Positions 18,291 to 27,368 are shown, counted from the stretch's first letter. The stretch: 64,000 bases of DNA from Streptomyces sp. SA15 (GCF_002291145.1 NZ_NTGE01000164.1:62001-126000), one strand, 5' to 3'. Numbers and translations: made by a program. The notes: generated from the sequence alone by a model not told the origin.

Positions 18291-19375
18291 CACATGTCGC
18301 CTTCCTGGCCGGCGATCACCGCGAGGATCTCGTCGTCGCCGACGATGCCGAGCAGCTTGCCGTTCTCGACGACCTTGACCGGCTTGTCGGCCACCAGTAC
18401 GGCCCGGGTGGCTTCCCGCACCACGACGTCGGGACCCATCTCGGGACCGTCCAGAGCGTCGCCGTCCTCCAGCGGCCGCATGATCCACCGCAGGGTGAGC
18501 ACGTCGCCGCGCGGCACGTCCTTGACGAACTCGCGTACGTAGTCGTCGGCCGGGGCGCCGACGAGTTCGTCGCCGGTACCACACTGGACCATCTTGCCGT
18601 CGCGCATGATGAGGATACGGTCGCCCAGTTTGAGAGCCTCGGAGAGGTCGTGGGTGATGAAGACCATGGTCTTGCCGACCTCGTGGTGCAGGCGGATGAC
18701 CTCGTTCTGCATGTCACGGCGGATCAGTGGGTCGAGTGCGGAGAACGGCTCGTCGAAGAAGAGCACGTCGGGATTGCCGGCCAGCGCACGGGCGAGGCCG
18801 ACGCGCTGCTGCATGCCACCGGAGAGCTGGTCGGGGAAGGAGTGCTCATAGCCCGCGAGGCCGACCAGCTCGACGACCTCCTGGGCCCGCCTGGTGCGCT
18901 CGGCCCTGCCCATGCCGCGGATCTCCAGACCGAACGCCACGTTCTCGACGACGCGGCGGTGCGGCAGCAGCCCGAAGTGCTGGAAAACCATGGAGAACTG
19001 GCTGCGCCGCAGCTCGCGCAGCCGCTTGTCGTCTGCTTCCCGAATGTCCTCGCCCTCGAAGACGATCTCGCCCGCGGTGGGTTCGATGAGCCGGGTCAGA
19101 CATCGCACCAGCGTGGACTTGCCGGAGCCCGACAGGCCCATGACGACGAAGACCTCGCCGGGCGAGACGTCGAAATGGACATCCCGTACGGCCGCGGTGC
19201 ATCCGGTGCGGTCCATGAGCTCACGGCGGGCGAGGCCGCACAGCTCCTCGGAGTCCGGGACCTGGTCGGCCTTCGGCCCGAACACCTTCCACAGCCGGCG
19301 CACGGATATGACCGGGGTGGAACCCGAGTCCTGGGGCGTGCCGCGCAGCTGCGACACCTCGGTCTGGGTGGTCAC
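18290..19375 (-). CDS. proV: Glycine betaine ABC transporter ATP-binding protein
   Basis: The 361-residue ATPase has Walker A GLSGSGKST, signature LSGGMQQRVGLARALA, Walker B VLFFDEPFSALD and the switch histidine in VFITHDLSEA. The C-terminal segment PVKVVENGKLLGIVGDDEIL is CBS-like, as in ProV/OpuAA, where it senses ionic strength. The GTG at 19375 has AGAAGG 7 bases upstream. It lies 20 bp after betB, so uptake and oxidation genes share a transcript. Confidence 0.93.
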   Translation of the reverse strand: MTTQTEVSQLRGTPQDSGSTPVISVRRLWKVFGPKADQVPDSEELCGLARRELMDRTGCTAAVRDVHFDVSPGEVFVVMGLSGSGKSTLVRCLTRLIEPTAGEIVFEGEDIREADDKRLRELRRSQFSMVFQHFGLLPHRRVVENVAFGLEIRGMGRAERTRRAQEVVELVGLAGYEHSFPDQLSGGMQQRVGLARALAGNPDVLFFDEPFSALDPLIRRDMQNEVIRLHHEVGKTMVFITHDLSEALKLGDRILIMRDGKMVQCGTGDELVGAPADDYVREFVKDVPRGDVLTLRWIMRPLEDGDALDGPEMGPDVVVREATRAVLVADKPVKVVENGKLLGIVGDDEILAVIAGQEGDM

Positions 19376-19395
19376 GTTCGACCTTCTTTCGGCGT

Positions 19396-20865
19396 TCAGC
19401 CGCGAAACCAGTGCTGCGGCCGGGGTTGGATGTTCTGCCAGATGTGTTTCGGCTCTCGGTAGTCGTCCAGGCCGGCCCGCCCCAGCTCCCGGCCCACACC
19501 CGAGTGTCCGAAGCCACCCCATTCCGCCTGCGGCACATAGGGGTGGTAGTCGTTGATCCACACCGTGCCGTGGCGCAGCCGCCGGGCGACCCGCTGCGCC
19601 TTGCCGGCGTCCTGCGTCCAGACGGCGCCGGCGAGTCCGTACTCGGTGTCGTTGGCGATGCGTACGGCGTCGTCCTCGTCGGTGAAGCGCTCCACGGTGA
19701 GCACGGGGCCGAAGGACTCCTCGTGGACCACACGCATGTCCTGCCGGCACTCGTCGAGCACGGTCGGCGGGTAGTAGTAACCGTCGGCGAGCGCCGGATC
19801 GTCGGGCCGTTCGCCGCCGCAACGTAGCACGGCGCCCTCGGCGAGGCCGGCGGCGACGTAGGCCTCGACCTTCTCCAGGTGCTGCGCGGAGATCAGCGCT
19901 CCGGTATCGGCCTCGGGATCGAAGGGGCCGCCGAGCCGGATCCGCCGGGCGCGCCTGACGACCTCCTCGACGAAGCGGTCGTGCAGAGGGTCCTCGACGA
20001 TCAGCCGTGCGCCCGCCGAGCAAACCTGACCTGAGTGCAGAAAGACGGCCGTAAGGGCGAAGTCCACGGCCGTCTCGAAGTCGGCGTCGGCGAAGACGAC
20101 ATTGGGGTTCTTGCCGCCGAGCTCCAGCGCGACCTTCTTCACGGTCGCGGCGGCGGTGGCCATGATCCGCTTGCCGGTCTCCAGGCCGCCGGTGAAGGAG
20201 ACCATGTCCACAGCCGGGTCCTCGGCGAGCGGCGCGCCCACCTCAGGTCCGCTGCCCAGGACGAGATTGGCGGCGCCGGCCGGGAGCCCCGCCTCCTCAA
20301 GAGCCCTCATCAGCAGGATCGACGTGGAAGGGGTGAGCTCACTGGGCTTGAGGACGAAGGTGTTCCCGGCGACAAGAGCGGGGGCGACCTTCCAGGACGC
20401 CTGGAGCAACGGGTAGTTCCAGGGAGTGATCAGCGCGCAGACGCCGACCGGCTCGTACACGACGCGGCTGACGGCGTCGTCCCGGCCCGTGTCGATCACG
20501 TGCCCGGCGTCGGTGCCGCCGAGCCCACCGTAGTACCGGAAACAGGAGACGACATCGGCGATGTCGTACTCGCTCTCCACCAGCCGCTTGCCGGTGTCCA
20601 GCGACTCCGCGCGGGCGAACTCCTTGGCATCGCGCTCGATGATGTCGGCCGTCCGCAGCAGCAGCGCCCCGCGCTCCCGCTCGGGAATGCGCGGCCAGGG
20701 TCCCTCGTCGAAGGAGCGGCGGGCCGCGGTGATCGCCGCCTCCGCGTCGGGGCGGGTCCCCTCGGAGACGGTCGCGGCCAACGCGCCGTCAGCCGGACAG
20801 CGGATCTCCCGGCGCCCACCGGCCACCGGATCCCGCCATTCACCGGCCACATACAGGTCTGCCAC
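19396..20865 (-). CDS. betB: Betaine aldehyde dehydrogenase
   Basis: The 489-residue aldehyde dehydrogenase has the catalytic glutamate motif LELGGKNP and the nucleophilic cysteine in GQVCSAGARLIVED, with the NAD site FTGGLETGK. It would oxidise betaine aldehyde to glycine betaine. Family placement as BetB rests on context: it heads the proVWX operon and stands next to betA. Other aminoaldehydes are possible substrates. The start is the GTG at 20865, with GAAGG about 9 bases upstream. Confidence 0.87.
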   Translation of the reverse strand: MADLYVAGEWRDPVAGGRREIRCPADGALAATVSEGTRPDAEAAITAARRSFDEGPWPRIPERERGALLLRTADIIERDAKEFARAESLDTGKRLVESEYDIADVVSCFRYYGGLGGTDAGHVIDTGRDDAVSRVVYEPVGVCALITPWNYPLLQASWKVAPALVAGNTFVLKPSELTPSTSILLMRALEEAGLPAGAANLVLGSGPEVGAPLAEDPAVDMVSFTGGLETGKRIMATAAATVKKVALELGGKNPNVVFADADFETAVDFALTAVFLHSGQVCSAGARLIVEDPLHDRFVEEVVRRARRIRLGGPFDPEADTGALISAQHLEKVEAYVAAGLAEGAVLRCGGERPDDPALADGYYYPPTVLDECRQDMRVVHEESFGPVLTVERFTDEDDAVRIANDTEYGLAGAVWTQDAGKAQRVARRLRHGTVWINDYHPYVPQAEWGGFGHSGVGRELGRAGLDDYREPKHIWQNIQPRPQHWFRG

Positions 20866-20890
20866 GCGCCAAGCCCTTCAGCCGGATAAC

Positions 20891-20926
20891 GTTGCGCATC
20901 GCGCATTCGATTGCTTGTGATGGAAC
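20891..20926. promoter_or_regulatory. Tandem IclR-type operator pair at betB
   Basis: GTTGCGCATCGCGCATT at 20891 and ATTGCTTGTGATGGAAC at 20910 start 19 bp apart. They end 26 bp upstream of the betB start codon in promoter position. Left arms are near-perfect and right arms are degenerate. Confidence 0.55.
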
Positions 20927-20993
20927 ACCCTGACGAATGTCAAGACAGACGTCAAGAGGTTGGTTCGTGACGATTGCGCTAGGGCCACCAGCC

Positions 20994-21012
20994 CTTTTCC
21001 CGAGCGGAAAAG
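20994..21012. terminator. Short hairpin after the MTHFR-like gene
   Basis: CTTTTCC-CGAGC-GGAAAAG is a perfect 7-bp stem located about 53 bp beyond the stop of the MTHFR-like gene on the minus strand. It has no following U-tract, so termination is only likely. Confidence 0.4.
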
Positions 21013-21064
21013 TCCGTGTTACCTGTTCAACCGCTCTTCCACCCTGTCCGTCCGGTGCCCGCTT

Positions 21065-21901
21065 TCACGCCCCGAGACGGTCCAGCAGCGCGCGGCGCCA
21101 CCGCTCCGTTTCGGCGATCTGGTTGAAGGTGAACAGGTGCAGGCCCGCCACCTTCGCCGCCGGCGGGGTGAGGTCCGCGACGGCGGGCGTGAGCAGCCTC
21201 TCGGGTGAGTAGCCGCCGGGCGTCGCGAACCGCAGGAACCACGAGGGGTGCTTGGCCAGGAAGCGTGTCGACTCCCCCACTCCGATCCTGGTCGCCATCG
21301 CGAGCAGTTTCGCCCGCTGCACGGGCCCCGCGACGCCCACATGCACCGGCAGGGACACATCCCGGCGTCGTATACGAACGATCCACTGCCCCAGCACGCG
21401 CGGGTCGAAGCAGAGGTTGCTCACAATGTACGTGGCGTGCTCGCGCTTGTCCCACATCGCCTGGACGGTGACGTCGTCGTGGATGAGCGGGTGACTCTCG
21501 GGATAGCCGGTGACGCCGACCCGGGTGAAGGGCCGGCCCAGCTCGGTCAGCCGGCGCAGCACCGGCAGCGCCCCGGCGTAGGCCCCGGCCGGCGGGTCGG
21601 CGTCGCCGGCCGGGACGAAGACGTCGTCCACACCGGCCGCGCGGAGCCGGTCGACGACCTCCTTCAGGTGGGCGTCGTCCCGCAGCAGCCGCGCCGGCAC
21701 GTGCGGGACGACCCGATAGCCGTGTCCCGCGAGCCGGCCGGTGAGGTCGAGGGTCGGCTCCAGGCCCCTGACAGGCGACGCCGTCACGGTGACGACGATG
21801 TCGCGCGGGACATGGGCGAGGACCTTGTCCTCGGTCGACTTCGCGGGCAGCACCTCGTAGCGGACGCTGTCCAGCAGCGGCCTCAGACCTGCGGCGCCCA
21901 A
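21065..21901 (-). CDS. Methylenetetrahydrofolate reductase-like protein
   Basis: The 278-residue protein has the MTHFR barrel pattern: FEVLPxK-like opening (RYEVLPAKSTED), IVVTVTASPVRGLEPT, VGVTGYPESHPL, ATYIVSNLCFDP, LPVHVGVAGPVQRAKLL and a final GLHLFTFNQIAET. It would interconvert methylene-THF and methyl-THF, or act on a related folate. The start appears to be a TTG at 21901, 3 bases after the betA stop; a later GTG is possible. Cotranscription with betA links it to demethylation-derived one-carbon units. It is shorter and more divergent than housekeeping MetF, so it may be specialised. Confidence 0.8.
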   Translation of the reverse strand: MGAAGLRPLLDSVRYEVLPAKSTEDKVLAHVPRDIVVTVTASPVRGLEPTLDLTGRLAGHGYRVVPHVPARLLRDDAHLKEVVDRLRAAGVDDVFVPAGDADPPAGAYAGALPVLRRLTELGRPFTRVGVTGYPESHPLIHDDVTVQAMWDKREHATYIVSNLCFDPRVLGQWIVRIRRRDVSLPVHVGVAGPVQRAKLLAMATRIGVGESTRFLAKHPSWFLRFATPGGYSPERLLTPAVADLTPPAAKVAGLHLFTFNQIAETERWRRALLDRLGA

Positions 21902-21904
21902 CGT

Positions 21905-23575
21905 CTACCCGTCCTGCTTCTGAGCGTCACGGTGGCGGTAGTACGCGGCCTTCGACGGCGCGAGCGGCTCCTTGCCGAGGATCAGGTCGGCGGCCTTCTC
22001 GGCGATCATCATCACCGGCGCGTAGATGTTGCCGTTGGTGACGTACGGCATCACCGACGCGTCCACCACCCGCAGGCCCTCCAGGCCGTGCACCCGCATG
22101 CTGGCGGGGTCGACGACCGACATCTCGTCGGTGCCCATCTTGCAGGTGCACGACGGGTGAAGGGCGGTCTCGCCCTCCTTGGCGACCCAGGCGAGGATCT
22201 CGTCGTCCGTCTCCACCGCGGGTCCGGGCGAGACCTCCCCGCCGTTGTAGGGGGCGAGCGCGGGCTGGCTGAGGAGTTTGCGGGCCACCCGGATCGCCTC
22301 GACCCACTCACGGCGGTCCTGCTCGGTGGAGAGATAGTTGAAGCGCAGCGCCGGGTGCTCGCGCGGATCCTTGCTCTTGATCTTCACCGAGCCGATGGCG
22401 TCGGAGTACATGGGCCCGACGTGCACCTGGTAGCCGTGGTCACCGGCGGGCGAGGAGCCGTCGTAGCGGACCGCGACCGGCAGGAAGTGGAACATCAGGT
22501 TGGGATACTCGACGTCCTCGTTGCTGCGGGCGAAACCACCTGCCTCGAAGTGGTTGGTCGCCGCCGGGCCCTTGCGGAAGAGCCACTGCAGCCCGATGAA
22601 GGGGGCGCGCCACTTCGCCATGTACGGCTGCATGGAGACCGGCTGCTTGCAGGCGTACTGGACGTAGACCTCGAGGTGGTCCTGCATGTTCTCGCCGACG
22701 CCCGGGAGGTCGCGGACGACCTCGATGCCGAGGGCGCGCAGTTCGGCCGCGTTGCCCACCCCGGACAGTTGCAGCAGTTGCGGGGAGTTGATCGCGCCGC
22801 CGCACAGGATGATCTCCTTGGCGCGGACCTGCTGGAGCGCTCCCCTGCCCCGCCGGTACTCGACACCGACGGCCCGCTCGCCCTCGAAGAGCACGCGGGT
22901 GACGAGGGCGCGGGTCGTGACGGTGAGGTTCGGCCGTTTCATCGCGGGCTTGAGGTACGCCTTCGAGGCCGACAGACGGCGTCCGCGGTGGACGTTGCGG
23001 TCGAACTTGGCGAAGCCTTCCTGGCGGTAGCCGTTGACGTCGTCGGTGGGGGCGTAGCCCGCCTCCTGGGTGGCTTGCAGGAAGGCGGTGAACAACGGGT
23101 TCGTGGCCGGGCCGCGCTCCAGGACGAGAGGGCCGTCGTGGCCGCGGAACTCGTCGTCCGGGTCGGCCGCGAGACAGTTCTCCATCCGCCGGAAGTACGG
23201 CAGACAGTGCGCGTAATCCCAGCCCTCCATCCCGGGGTCGGCCGCCCAGCGCTCGTAGTCCATGGGGTTGCCGCGCTGAAAGATCATGCCGTTGATGCTG
23301 CTGGAACCGCCCAGCACCTTGCCGCGCGCGTGGTAGACGCGCCGGCCGCCCATGTGGGGTTCCGGCTCGGACTCGTACTTCCAGTCATAGAACCGGCTGC
23401 CGATCGGATAGGTCAGCGCCGCGGGCATGTGGATGAAGACATCCCACGGATAGTCCGACCGGCCGGCTTCCAGGACCAGCACCCGGTTCGCCGGGTCCGC
23501 GGAGAGTCTGTTCGCCAGTGCGCTGCCGGCCGAACCGCCACCGACGATGACGAAGTCGTATTGGAAGGGAGCCAT
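21905..23575 (-). CDS. betA: Choline dehydrogenase (GMC oxidoreductase)
   Basis: The 556-residue GMC flavoprotein has the FAD fold FVIVGGGSAGSALANRLS, the GMC signature GKVLGGSSSINGMIFQRG, and the C-terminal catalytic region LHPSCTCKMG with VTNGNIYAPVMM. It would oxidise choline to betaine aldehyde and perhaps further. The ATG at 23575 has GAGG 5 bases upstream. It is divergent from the iclR gene at 23728, and the shared 152-bp region holds two operator pairs. Confidence 0.9.
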   Translation of the reverse strand: MAPFQYDFVIVGGGSAGSALANRLSADPANRVLVLEAGRSDYPWDVFIHMPAALTYPIGSRFYDWKYESEPEPHMGGRRVYHARGKVLGGSSSINGMIFQRGNPMDYERWAADPGMEGWDYAHCLPYFRRMENCLAADPDDEFRGHDGPLVLERGPATNPLFTAFLQATQEAGYAPTDDVNGYRQEGFAKFDRNVHRGRRLSASKAYLKPAMKRPNLTVTTRALVTRVLFEGERAVGVEYRRGRGALQQVRAKEIILCGGAINSPQLLQLSGVGNAAELRALGIEVVRDLPGVGENMQDHLEVYVQYACKQPVSMQPYMAKWRAPFIGLQWLFRKGPAATNHFEAGGFARSNEDVEYPNLMFHFLPVAVRYDGSSPAGDHGYQVHVGPMYSDAIGSVKIKSKDPREHPALRFNYLSTEQDRREWVEAIRVARKLLSQPALAPYNGGEVSPGPAVETDDEILAWVAKEGETALHPSCTCKMGTDEMSVVDPASMRVHGLEGLRVVDASVMPYVTNGNIYAPVMMIAEKAADLILGKEPLAPSKAAYYRHRDAQKQDG

Positions 23576-23624
23576 GCTGCCTCGTCTCGCTCGCGCCGTA
23601 GATACGCGAGGCATGCTAACGGCA

Positions 23625-23660
23625 GTAGCGCTATACGCACCAGGTTGCGATGCACGCAAC
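23625..23660. promoter_or_regulatory. Tandem IclR-type operator pair at betA
   Basis: GTAGCGCTATACGCACC at 23625 and the perfect palindrome GTTGCGATGCACGCAAC at 23644 start 19 bp apart, 50-85 bp upstream of betA. The second has six-base arms (GTTGCG/CGCAAC) without mismatch. The distance from 23644 to the next pair at 23701 is 57 bp, three times 19. Confidence 0.7.
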
Positions 23661-23700
23661 TTACGGCGAGCTTGACGTGATCATGGTTACTTGGCGTGGC

Positions 23701-23736
23701 GTTGTTTACTGAGGGTATAGTTGCGTCATGAGCAAC
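23701..23736. promoter_or_regulatory. Operator pair and leaderless promoter of the iclR gene
   Basis: GTTGTTTACTGAGGGTA at 23701 (degenerate) and GTTGCGTCATGAGCAAC at 23720 (both arms perfect) start 19 bp apart. The second covers the ATG start codon at 23728. TTGGCG (23691) and TATAGT (23715), 18 bp apart, make a plausible promoter whose transcript would begin at or next to the ATG. Binding would shut off iclR, so negative autoregulation is inferred. Confidence 0.6.
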
Positions 23737-24525
23737 TACAGCCTTGAAACCCAGACCTCGAGTTCGGGTGCCGGAGGAGTGCAGTCGGTCGACCGCGCCA
23801 TCAGCGTCCTGGAGATCCTCGCCCAGCGCGGCGAGGCGGGCGTCAGCGAGGTGGCCGCAGAGATCGACGTTCACAAGTCGACCGCGTTCCGTCTGCTCGG
23901 CGCCCTGGAGGTACGCGGCCTGGTGGAGCAGGCGGGCGAGCGCGGCAAGTACCGGCTCGGCTTCGGCATCGTACGCCTGGCCGGGGCGGTCACAGGGCGC
24001 ATCGACATCACCCAGCAGGGCCGGCCGGTCTGCGAGCAGCTGGCCGAGGAGATCGGCGAGACCGTCAACATCGCCGTGCTCCAGGAGCACTACGCGGTCA
24101 ACCTCTACCAGGTGCGCGGCCCGGGGGCCGTCACCGCGCAGAACTGGGTCGGCCAGCTGACCCCGCTGCACGCCACCTCGAGCGGCAAGATCCTGCTGGC
24201 CCATCTGCCCGCCAAGGAATGCGCCGCGCTGCTGACCCGGGCCGGCCTGAAGAAGGTCACCTCGCACACCATCACCGCCAAGACGAAGCTCGAGAAGAAC
24301 CTCGCCGAGGCCCGGGAGCGTGGCTACGCCTGGGCCCTGGAGGAGCTGGAGATCGGTCTGCACGCCATGGCCGCTCCGATTCGCAATCGGGACGGGGTCG
24401 TCGTCGCGGCGCTGAGCGCCTCCGGACCCTCGTACCGGCTCACCGAGGAGCGCCTGCACGAGCTCGCTCCGGTGCTGACCAAGGGCGCGGAGGAGATCAG
24501 CCACCGGATGGGTTACCTGGGCTGA
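23728..24525 (+). CDS. IclR-family regulator, likely controller of the choline/betaine regulon
   Basis: The 265-residue protein has an N-terminal winged helix (SVQSVDRAISVLEILA, then HKSTAFRLLGALEVRGLVEQ) and a C-terminal IclR effector domain (LHATSSGKILLAHL, AMAAPIRNRDG). It lies divergent from betA in the middle of the pathway genes and has the recurrent 17-bp operator over its own start. It is therefore the best candidate to bind the GTTGC-N7-GCAAC pairs at all betaine operons. The effector may be choline, betaine or a breakdown product (inference). The recognition helix is nearly the same as in the IclR at 41747. Confidence 0.88.
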   Translation: MSNYSLETQTSSSGAGGVQSVDRAISVLEILAQRGEAGVSEVAAEIDVHKSTAFRLLGALEVRGLVEQAGERGKYRLGFGIVRLAGAVTGRIDITQQGRPVCEQLAEEIGETVNIAVLQEHYAVNLYQVRGPGAVTAQNWVGQLTPLHATSSGKILLAHLPAKECAALLTRAGLKKVTSHTITAKTKLEKNLAEARERGYAWALEELEIGLHAMAAPIRNRDGVVVAALSASGPSYRLTEERLHELAPVLTKGAEEISHRMGYLG

Positions 24526-24535
24526 GCGGGAGCCG

Positions 24536-25669
24536 CTACTGCGGCTGGTGTGTGCCCAGGCGCTCGTGCACCCAGTCGTGGAAGGCACCGATGTGGTGCT
24601 CACTGGGCACGAGGACGCCTCCCTTGGCGTACATCCTCGAACTCATCCCTAGCTGTGTGCGCTCGCAGGCGTCGAAGTCCTGCCTGTTGACCCGGTCGAA
24701 GAGTTCCACGGACCGGCTGACGTCCCTGCCGCTGTCGACGACGTGCGGCAGGTACAGCCAGTCGCACTCGACGATCGTGCGGTCGGCGGCCACCGGGTAC
24801 ATGCGGTGGAAGATGACGTGGTCGGGGACGAGGTTGATGAAGACCTGCGGCTTGACGGTGATCGCGTAGTAACGGCGGTCCTGGTCGTCGGCAACGCCCG
24901 GGATGCGGTCGAGGCCCGCGCTGCCGTCCACGGTGAAACCCTGAACCTCCTTACCGAACTCGGCACCGTGGCCGACGTAGTACTGGGCGGCGAAGCCGTC
25001 GGCGAACTCGGGGAGTACCTCGGTGAGTTCGGGGTGGATCGTGGCGCAGTGGTAGCACTCCATGAAGTTCTCGATGATGAGCTTCCAGTTCGCCTTCACG
25101 TCGTAGGTGATCCGCTTGCCGACCGAGAGGCTCTCTATGCCGTAGCGCTCGATCGCCTCGGCGTCGCCGAGGCGGGTGACGACCTCCCCGATGACGTCCT
25201 TCTCGAAGGAGGGCGGGTTCTCAGCCAGGCAGACCCAGACATAGCCGAGCCATTCACGGGTGGCCACCGGCGTCAGGCCGTACTCGGTGCGGCCGACGTC
25301 GGGCATCTTGGTGAGGTTGGGCGCGGCGACGAGCTTGCCGTCCAGGCCGTACGTCCAGGCGTGGTACGGGCATTGGAAGGCCCGCTTGACCTCGCCGGCC
25401 TCCTCCGTGCAAAGCCGGGCTCCGCGGTGCCGGCATACGTTGAAGTACGCTCGGACGCTGCTGTCCCTCGCCCGGGTGACCAGGATGCTTTCGCGGCCCA
25501 CGTCAACGGTCCTGAAGGCGCCGGGCTTCGCCAGCTCGGACGAGCGCGCGACGCAGAACCACATGGTCTCGAAGATGAACTCCTGCTCCTGCGCGAAGAT
25601 CGCGGGATCGGTGTACGCAGTGCCGGGGAGGGTGGCGATCAGGCTTTCCGGCAGGCTGGTCGAGGTCAC
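24536..25669 (-). CDS. Rieske non-heme iron oxygenase, glycine betaine monooxygenase-like (three-component system)
   Basis: The 377-residue oxygenase alpha subunit has the Rieske cluster motif CRHRGARLC and CPYHAWTYG and the mononuclear iron site ENFMECYHCATIHPEL. It would hydroxylate a methyl group of glycine betaine so that it leaves as formaldehyde, giving dimethylglycine. I chose the GTG at 25669, with GAGGAG 6 bases upstream, over a longer frame. It ends 10 bp from the convergent iclR. Its electron donors appear to be the reductase at 25801 and the Rieske ferredoxin at 26961, unlike the two-component GbcAB at 44862. Confidence 0.85.
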   Translation of the reverse strand: MTSTSLPESLIATLPGTAYTDPAIFAQEQEFIFETMWFCVARSSELAKPGAFRTVDVGRESILVTRARDSSVRAYFNVCRHRGARLCTEEAGEVKRAFQCPYHAWTYGLDGKLVAAPNLTKMPDVGRTEYGLTPVATREWLGYVWVCLAENPPSFEKDVIGEVVTRLGDAEAIERYGIESLSVGKRITYDVKANWKLIIENFMECYHCATIHPELTEVLPEFADGFAAQYYVGHGAEFGKEVQGFTVDGSAGLDRIPGVADDQDRRYYAITVKPQVFINLVPDHVIFHRMYPVAADRTIVECDWLYLPHVVDSGRDVSRSVELFDRVNRQDFDACERTQLGMSSRMYAKGGVLVPSEHHIGAFHDWVHERLGTHQPQ

Positions 25670-25736
25670 GGTGCACTCCTCGGGAAACGTCGTGGATCGG
25701 TTCATTCACGCGCCGGGAAGAGCGACTCCGGACGGC

Positions 25737-25772
25737 GTTGTGTATGGAGCAACGCTGCGGGCCATGTGCAAC
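25737..25772. promoter_or_regulatory. Tandem IclR-type operator pair at the three-component Rieske oxygenase
   Basis: GTTGTGTATGGAGCAAC at 25737 and TGCGGGCCATGTGCAAC at 25756 start 19 bp apart, both with exact right arms. They lie 68-103 bp upstream of the oxygenase start, between it and the reductase stop at 25801. Confidence 0.6.
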
Positions 25773-25800
25773 CGCAGCATGGGATGCCTGAGGGGCGGTG

Positions 25801-26964
25801 TCAAGATGTCGTGCGGCCGAGCTGTTTGCGCCAGCGGGTGAACAGCCGCGGCTGGTTCATGCCGAGTACGGCGACCGGCTGACCTGCGCGCCGGTAGACG
25901 GCGAGGACGTTGCGGTCGTCCGGGGCGCCTTCCTCGACCGTCACGCTGTCGGCGCCTGCCGCGTGCCCCGCGAACTGGATCTTCACGCCGTACTGGTCGG
26001 ACCAGAAGTACGGCGGCCGGGGCGCCCCCGGCTCCGTCGCGCCGCCCGCCAGCAGCGTGGCGACCGCGGCGTCGGGGCGCTCCCGCGCGCCGGTCCAGTG
26101 CTCGACGCGGCGATGGGCCCCCGCACGGGGGTCGTACCAGTTGGCGCAGTCGCCGACGGCGACCACACCGGCCAGGCTGGTACGGCCGTCCGCACCGCAC
26201 TTGACCCCGTTGTCGAGTTCGACGCCGGATCCTGCCAGCCACTCGACGCACGGCCGTGCGCCCACACCGACCACGACGATGTCGGCCGGGATGCCGCGAC
26301 CGTCCTCCAGCAGGACGGCGTCCACCCGGCGCTCACCGCTCAGCCCTTTCACCCCCACACCGCACACCAGCCGTACCCCGTGGTCCGCATGGAGCGCGGA
26401 GACGATGGCGCCCATGGTCTCGCCGAGTGGTCCGGCGAGCGGCGTCGGGGCTGCCTCGACCACCGTCACGTCGAGCCCGAGGGCACGTGCGGTGGAGGCG
26501 ACCTCGGCGCCGATGAACCCACCGCCGATCACTACCAGCCGTCCACCCTGGGCAAGTTCGGCCCGCAGGGCGCGGGCGTCGTCCAACGTGCGCACGACGT
26601 GCACCCCGGACAACCCTTCGGAGCCGGGCAGAGTGCGCGCGGCGGCACCGGTCGCGATGACGATGCCGTCGACGCGGACCTCCCTGCCGTCGGCGAGCCG
26701 GACGGCACGGTCCGTACGGTCGAGCCCGGTGGCCCGGACGCCGAGCAGCCACTCCGCCCGCAGATCCTCGCCGTCGACCTCCAGCGCGAGCTCCGCCTCG
26801 TCGACGGTGCCGGCCAGGAACTCCTTGGACAGCGGCGGCCTGTCGTAGGGACGGTGGAGCTCGTCTCCGATGACGACCAGCCGCCCGTCGTAGCCCTGTT
26901 TGCGCAGTGAGCGCGTCGCCGACAGACCGGCCAGCGACGCGCCCACCACCGCGACCGTCCTCAC
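25801..26964 (-). CDS. FAD-dependent NAD(P)H:ferredoxin reductase
   Basis: The 387-residue protein belongs to the BphA4/putidaredoxin-reductase family. It has FAD fold VAVVGASLAGLSATRSLR, RPYDRPPLSKEFLAG, NAD fold VVIGGGFIGAEVAS and the second FAD contact GVVAVGDCANW. It would pass electrons from NAD(P)H to the Rieske ferredoxin. The GTG at 26964 overlaps the ferredoxin stop (GTGA), so the two are coupled. The oxygenase lies just downstream with its own operator. Confidence 0.88.
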   Translation of the reverse strand: MRTVAVVGASLAGLSATRSLRKQGYDGRLVVIGDELHRPYDRPPLSKEFLAGTVDEAELALEVDGEDLRAEWLLGVRATGLDRTDRAVRLADGREVRVDGIVIATGAAARTLPGSEGLSGVHVVRTLDDARALRAELAQGGRLVVIGGGFIGAEVASTARALGLDVTVVEAAPTPLAGPLGETMGAIVSALHADHGVRLVCGVGVKGLSGERRVDAVLLEDGRGIPADIVVVGVGARPCVEWLAGSGVELDNGVKCGADGRTSLAGVVAVGDCANWYDPRAGAHRRVEHWTGARERPDAAVATLLAGGATEPGAPRPPYFWSDQYGVKIQFAGHAAGADSVTVEEGAPDDRNVLAVYRRAGQPVAVLGMNQPRLFTRWRKQLGRTTS

Positions 26965-27323
26965 GCGGGAACCCCGGCGAGCTTGGCTGCGACGCAGGGC
27001 GGCAGGTTGGGAACGGCCGTGGACAGCCGCACGTAGATCATGCCGTCCTCGACGACGACCTCATGGGCCCGAACCGGGAGCTTGGCCGGCGGGGCGTCGA
27101 CGGCACCGGTCTTCAGGTTGAACTTCGAGGCATGCAGCGGGCATTCCACCCAGCAGCCCTCCACCCAGCCGTCGGCGAGCGAGGCGTCCTGGTGGGTGCA
27201 CGTGTCGTCGATGGCGAAGAGCTCACCGTCCTCGGTGTGGAACACCGAGACCGGCGGGTCGATCTCGAGCCGGAAGGCCTCTCCTCGCGGGAGATCCGCC
27301 AGAGGGCACGCGGGAATCATCAT
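26961..27323 (-). CDS. Rieske-type ferredoxin
   Basis: The 120-residue protein is a single Rieske domain with cluster ligands in CTHQDASLADG and CPLHASKFNLKTG. It would shuttle electrons from the reductase at 25801 to the oxygenase at 24536. The ATG at 27323 has GAGG 5 bases upstream; an ATG at 27320 is the alternative. A short C-terminal tail rich in hydrophobic residues follows the domain. Confidence 0.9.
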   Translation of the reverse strand: MMIPACPLADLPRGEAFRLEIDPPVSVFHTEDGELFAIDDTCTHQDASLADGWVEGCWVECPLHASKFNLKTGAVDAPPAKLPVRAHEVVVEDGMIYVRLSTAVPNLPPCVAAKLAGVPA

Positions 27324-27332
27324 GACCACCTC

Positions 27333-27368
27333 GGTGCGTATAGCGAAACGGATTGCGGTTAGCGCAAC
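27333..27368. promoter_or_regulatory. Tandem IclR-type operator pair at the Rieske ferredoxin
   Basis: GGTGCGTATAGCGAAAC at 27333 and ATTGCGGTTAGCGCAAC at 27352 start 19 bp apart and end 10 bp upstream of the start codon. The first also resembles the GTTTTGCATAGCGAAAC element at 42644, so both IclR proteins might act here. Confidence 0.6.
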
